Shown here: in pieces, positions 60,918 through 64,000 of the stretch
Position numbering within the stretch: position 1 is the stretch's first letter
How the letters are laid out: every line of letters starts with the position of its first letter
IMG/VR virus record: IMGVR_UViG_3300030109_003751
Coordinates: 1 to 64,000 of that record
DNA length: 64,000 nt
Source: a virus
Strand: one strand, 5' to 3'
Notes under the pieces: generated by a model
What the model was told of the DNA's origin: nothing
Databases searched by the model: none
The model's input: the letters and a program-made list of their open reading frames with translations, nothing else
Translations under genes and position numbers: made by a program

Positions 60918-60951
60918 AAAAGCCTAGGGATCCGAAGATCCCTTTGCTTTT
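60918..60951. terminator. Terminator downstream of major capsid gene
   Basis: AAAAGC/GCTTTT outside and AGGGATC-CGAA-GATCCCT inside, with a GNRA-like CGAA loop. It lies 9 bp after the capsid stop (minus strand), and a T-run follows the hairpin when read leftward, so it will stop or reduce transcription after the capsid gene. It helps capsid dosage to exceed that of the genes beyond. Confidence 0.8.
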
Positions 60952-60959
60952 AATTGTTA

Positions 60960-62381
60960 TTAAACGTCTTGAGTCTGTGTGAATAAGACGAAGTTGTTAG
61001 CTGCTTGAACACATAAACATCTTTCAGAAAGGAAGTGAACTTCCATTGCATCTAGACTTGAAGTGTAAGCTCCACCAACTGATCCTGTTAACCAAGATTT
61101 CATTCTTCTGTCATCAGCTTCAGACGCTCTATATCTTACGTGTAAGAAAGGTCGTCTAATGTTTGTACCAAGAATTTGGTCATAGACAGTTGAAGTACCT
61201 GCAGGTATTAAAACACCGCCGATATTTTTTGCTAATCCTCTTGTAGAAGCATCATTTAAATATTTCCAGTCAGTTTTATAGAAGTCATAAGAACCTCTTC
61301 TGAAACCAGAGAAACCTAAATTAAGTGCCATCTCTTCAGAGTTTTCAAAAACACCATAAGCTACACCACCGTAACCACCTTGTGAAATGCTACCAAGCAT
61401 ATCATCAATGTTTAAAGCAGTAGATCTATTTAAGAACATCATATTCTCTTCAATAGAACCTTGTGTGTCTAATTGTTTAAGGATTTCATCGAAATCGTCG
61501 ATACCTTGAGCAGCATCAAAATTTTGGTATACATTACCTCTATCTTGAATAGCCGCAAACATACCTTGTGTACCTTTAGGGTGTACATCCGCAGTCCAGC
61601 CTTGACCAGTAGTGTTATCAACACCAATAGCACCAGAACCAGCAGCCGCAAGTTCACCTTCTACACATACCATTTCTAGGTAGTCTTCGAATCTTAATCT
61701 AGTTTCACTTTCAGATTTTAAGTACCATAGAAAGCCTGAAGTACCATCTTCAGCCGCAACTTCTACCCAACCAATTTGAGCAGCATCAGATCCAGAGATT
61801 TGATACTTGTCTTTTATAATAACTGGTGAGTTGTTAAATTGAGTGAATGCTGGTTGTACAGCGCCTTCCATACCTTCAGAACCTTTTGGAAATTCTGAAC
61901 CGTATACAAATAATGAAAGTGCTTCATCGTTAGTAAAAATTGAGAAGTCAGCTGCAGTATAGTTATAAACTTCTACTGAAGTTGTAGCAACCGCACCAAT
62001 AATACCTTTAGCAGTATTATATCCGTCTGTTAAAACGATAGTTTGGTTTTTTCTCAATGCGTGTCCGGTTGGAACTGTTAAAGTAGCATCCGTAACATCT
62101 GCAAATGATACACCTGCGTTAAACGCAATGTGTAATCTATTTTGCTCCGACCAAATTACTTGATCTGAAGTCATTGGAAGCTCAGCGCCAACCATTCTTA
62201 AGAAAGAAGAGATAGTACGATTACCGTATCTCTCTACTTCCTGTTCGTATATCTCAGGGAGATATTGCTGTGCGAAATCATTTCCTCCACCATCGGCGAA
62301 GTTTAAATAATTATCCACTAGCAACTGCTGCTTTGCGCTAGGCGTTAAAGTAGCAGGATAAGGAATATATGGTTTTGCCAT
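60960..62381 (-). CDS. Major capsid protein
   Basis: 473 aa. QQYLPEIYEQEVERYGNRTISSFLRMVGAELPMTSDQVIWSEQNRLHI is a strong pattern of marine phage HK97-fold capsid proteins. A mid-protein GLWWYLKSESETRLRFEDYLEMV-type region and the C-terminus (RASEADDRRMKSWLTGSVGG..SSLDAMEVHFLSERCLCVQAANNF) fit the outer fold. The separate scaffold upstream and the strong terminator downstream support this call. Confidence 0.85.
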   Translation of the reverse strand: MAKPYIPYPATLTPSAKQQLLVDNYLNFADGGGNDFAQQYLPEIYEQEVERYGNRTISSFLRMVGAELPMTSDQVIWSEQNRLHIAFNAGVSFADVTDATLTVPTGHALRKNQTIVLTDGYNTAKGIIGAVATTSVEVYNYTAADFSIFTNDEALSLFVYGSEFPKGSEGMEGAVQPAFTQFNNSPVIIKDKYQISGSDAAQIGWVEVAAEDGTSGFLWYLKSESETRLRFEDYLEMVCVEGELAAAGSGAIGVDNTTGQGWTADVHPKGTQGMFAAIQDRGNVYQNFDAAQGIDDFDEILKQLDTQGSIEENMMFLNRSTALNIDDMLGSISQGGYGGVAYGVFENSEEMALNLGFSGFRRGSYDFYKTDWKYLNDASTRGLAKNIGGVLIPAGTSTVYDQILGTNIRRPFLHVRYRASEADDRRMKSWLTGSVGGAYTSSLDAMEVHFLSERCLCVQAANNFVLFTQTQDV

Positions 62382-62392
62382 GATTTTTAATT

Positions 62393-63676
62393 TTAATTGT
62401 TTTTATTAAACTTTGGTTTTTTAATTCTTAACTTGCTGAGATCTGTACCGTCAGTTACTGCTCGTACTTTCCAACCTCCAACGTAAACGTCTTCAGGTGC
62501 TTGCCTTGGTTTTTCATCAATGTTTTTAGATTGCTTCATAATATTTTTTGTAGCATCTGCTTTACCTTGATCGTAAAAATGTTTGGCAATAGTATCAACA
62601 TTCTGTGCGGCATAAATAGCTTTGTGGTATCCTGCATAATCATTTACTTCACCTTTTTCATTTAAGAACTTCCTAATAAATGTGTTAATATTTGATTGAG
62701 ATTCCCCAACTTTATTTGCATCTTTAATACCGTATCTAAATTTCTTTTCTCCAACGCTAAAATCAAAACCTTTGAATTCATCAGAGAACATTTTTTTAGT
62801 AGTATCAACAAAATCCTCATGCTGTTGTTTGGCTACTTCTTCTCGCTTGTTATAATCATTGAAAAAGTCCATTGCTTTTCTTTGTTCATTAGACACCGTG
62901 GGTCTTAATTTAATCTCCTCGTAATATTTGTCTTTTAAACCGTTTAAAAAGTTTTTGGCTTTTGCAATTTCTTCTTTACGAGCTAGTTTTTTCTTTTTAA
63001 CAGCTCGCTCTTCATCAACCTCTTCATCATATGAAAAATTATCTTCCATTAAAAAAGATATTTCTTCATTATCTAAATGTGGTCGAGTTTTTTTATAATA
63101 CTCTTTTAACAAAGTATTATTATCTATTTTTGAATAGTCAGCATTTAATCTTACATAATCATCAATAGATCCACCTGTATCATCCATAAAGTCAACAAGT
63201 TTTTTAACACTGTCTGGCATATACACTACATCACTGTTTTCTTGTGATGTAACTGGTGTTCTACCATCTTGCGTTTCTACCTTTTCCTTAGGTTCTTCTT
63301 CGTTTATTTCTTGGATTGGGTTTTCTTCAGTTTTAGCATCTTCGCTGGACTCTTGTACTTGTTCGTCCACTTTAGTGCTATCTCCGGTTTGTTCTCCCAC
63401 ATCCACCTTCTTTGTCTCTCCGATTGGAATGGCATCGTCTTCTTGTTTAGTTTGTTCTACTTGTTCTTCAACTTTTTGTTGTTCAGATTTTGGGGGCTTT
63501 GATAAGTCTATTTTTGTAACGTTATTTTCACCCGTGTTCTTTTTGAAAGTTGGTTTTACCTTCTTTTTCATTTTCATATCACCACCTTCACTTTGAACAT
63601 CTTCAGAAGCCGTTTTAACTTCTTTTATTTCATCTGTGGTTTTTTCAACCACTTCTTCTTTTTTTGTTTTTGACAT
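62393..63676 (-). CDS. Scaffold-type protein
   Basis: 427 aa, extremely acidic and low complexity in the first 150 residues (many Glu/Gln/Lys, repeated EEQVEQTKQED-like pieces), then helical (RAVKKKKLARKEEIAKAKNFLNGLKDKYYEE). The position between the portal and the capsid and this composition are typical of capsid assembly scaffolds that leave before DNA packaging. Confidence 0.75.
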   Translation of the reverse strand: MSKTKKEEVVEKTTDEIKEVKTASEDVQSEGGDMKMKKKVKPTFKKNTGENNVTKIDLSKPPKSEQQKVEEQVEQTKQEDDAIPIGETKKVDVGEQTGDSTKVDEQVQESSEDAKTEENPIQEINEEEPKEKVETQDGRTPVTSQENSDVVYMPDSVKKLVDFMDDTGGSIDDYVRLNADYSKIDNNTLLKEYYKKTRPHLDNEEISFLMEDNFSYDEEVDEERAVKKKKLARKEEIAKAKNFLNGLKDKYYEEIKLRPTVSNEQRKAMDFFNDYNKREEVAKQQHEDFVDTTKKMFSDEFKGFDFSVGEKKFRYGIKDANKVGESQSNINTFIRKFLNEKGEVNDYAGYHKAIYAAQNVDTIAKHFYDQGKADATKNIMKQSKNIDEKPRQAPEDVYVGGWKVRAVTDGTDLSKLRIKKPKFNKNN

Positions 63677-63705
63677 AATATAATATTATAAAATTAATAA
63701 AAAAT

Positions 63706-64000
63706 TTATTGAGCAAATTGCTCCATACCAAACCCTCCTAAATTATCAGGATTTTCAAAGTTTTTAGGTAATAAATCTCTATTACGTTGATCTATTAACT
63801 CACTTTGTTGTGTGGCTTGTATTTTAGTTCGCTTATCTTTGCGATCTTCTATAAATTGTTCTTTCTGAGCATCCTTTTGAACATCCATTTCTTTCAATTG
63901 CATATCATATTGAAATTGAATTTCCATATGTTCACGTTTAAGTTGGGCTTCAGTTTGCATTCTTTGTATCTCCATTTGAGATTCACTTTGTGCTAACTGT
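63706..64000 (-). CDS. Probable portal protein, C-terminal tail (runs off right edge)
   Basis: The frame is open to the window edge; the visible 97 residues are Gln/Glu/Lys-rich helix (QLAQSESQMEIQRMQTEAQLKREH..) ending in NPDNLGGFGMEQFAQ. Position before the scaffold and this Q-rich coiled tail fit the C-terminus of a portal. The body of the protein is outside. Confidence 0.55.
   Translation of the reverse strand, partial: QLAQSESQMEIQRMQTEAQLKREHMEIQFQYDMQLKEMDVQKDAQKEQFIEDRKDKRTKIQATQQSELIDQRNRDLLPKNFENPDNLGGFGMEQFAQ

Noticed and set aside
1-64000. Alternative genetic code (TAG or TGA read as amino acid), as in some crAss-like phages
   Set aside because: TAA, TAG and TGA all end genes at natural places; for example TAG closes the resolvase at 33429 and the gene at 20282, and TGA closes ligase and the primase-helicase.
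1-64000. Temperate lifestyle (integrase, repressor, attachment site)
   Set aside because: No integrase-like gene or tRNA-linked repeat was found; the two tRNAs are complete and lie inside the early operon.

Overview
The window is most of one tailed-phage genome (or a closely related provirus-free metagenomic phage contig) from a marine member of the Bacteroidetes, most likely a flavobacterial podovirus-like phage. The evidence for the host is indirect but consistent: AT-rich DNA, start codons preceded by A/T-rich leaders (AAATAAA-type) without Shine-Dalgarno sequences, a secreted protein whose signal peptide ends in ..NSNAQ-F, a Fibrobacter/Bacteroidetes-type FISUMP domain in a tail protein, and marine-phage protein families throughout. 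The nearest phages I know in style are the Cellulophaga podoviruses and other uncultured flavophages; this is a comparison from memory, not a search.

Layout. (A) 1-18087, minus strand: late genes read leftward from a divergent control region: two small unknowns, GroEL and GroES, a winged-helix protein, a run of small virion-type proteins, an M15 peptidase (endolysin), a 3-TM holin, two long fibres (783 and 1230 aa), then five small genes and the N-terminal part of the large terminase, which runs off the left edge. (B) 18088-18658: 570-bp divergent control region. (C) 18659-37737, plus strand: early/middle genes. First come many small unknown proteins interleaved with two tRNAs (Met-CAT, Gln-TTG), structured non-coding RNAs and six exactly spaced copies of a promoter-like motif (TACGA-N7-TGGATAAT). 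Then come a dCMP deaminase, DNA ligase, 3D-domain protein, HTH regulator, phage sigma factor, ERF annealing protein, PD-(D/E)XK exonuclease, SSB-like protein, T7-type primase-helicase, thymidylate-synthase-like protein, GIY-YIG/MazG fusion, endonuclease-I-like resolvase, and class I ribonucleotide reductase (nrdB, a 2OG-Fe oxygenase, thioredoxin-like, nrdA). (D) 37748-37789: a strong bidirectional terminator between the convergent blocks. (E) 37840-64000, minus strand: portal C-terminus at the right edge, scaffold, major capsid protein with its own terminator, head/tail connector proteins, a 1613-aa tail protein, internal virion proteins including a 2386-aa polyvalent protein, an outer-membrane-like secreted protein, and a cluster of small membrane/lipoprotein genes.

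Terminase leaves at the left edge and the portal enters at the right edge, both on the minus strand, so the window is probably a circular or circularly permuted map opened between terL and the portal gene. No DNA polymerase, integrase or repressor was found in the window.

How it works together (inference): the early block makes nucleotides (RNR, thymidylate synthase, dCMP deaminase, MazG), recombines and replicates DNA (ERF, exonuclease, SSB, primase-helicase, ligase, resolvase), and supplies a sigma factor that may switch on later promoters. The two minus-strand blocks build, fold (GroEL/ES), fill and release the virion. The most novel-looking elements are the roughly 340-nt multi-hairpin RNA at 20974-21312, the promoter-motif family, the SPF/SPL short motif shared by at least eight small late proteins, and the polyvalent ejected protein with sigma-like, HExxH and HAD parts.
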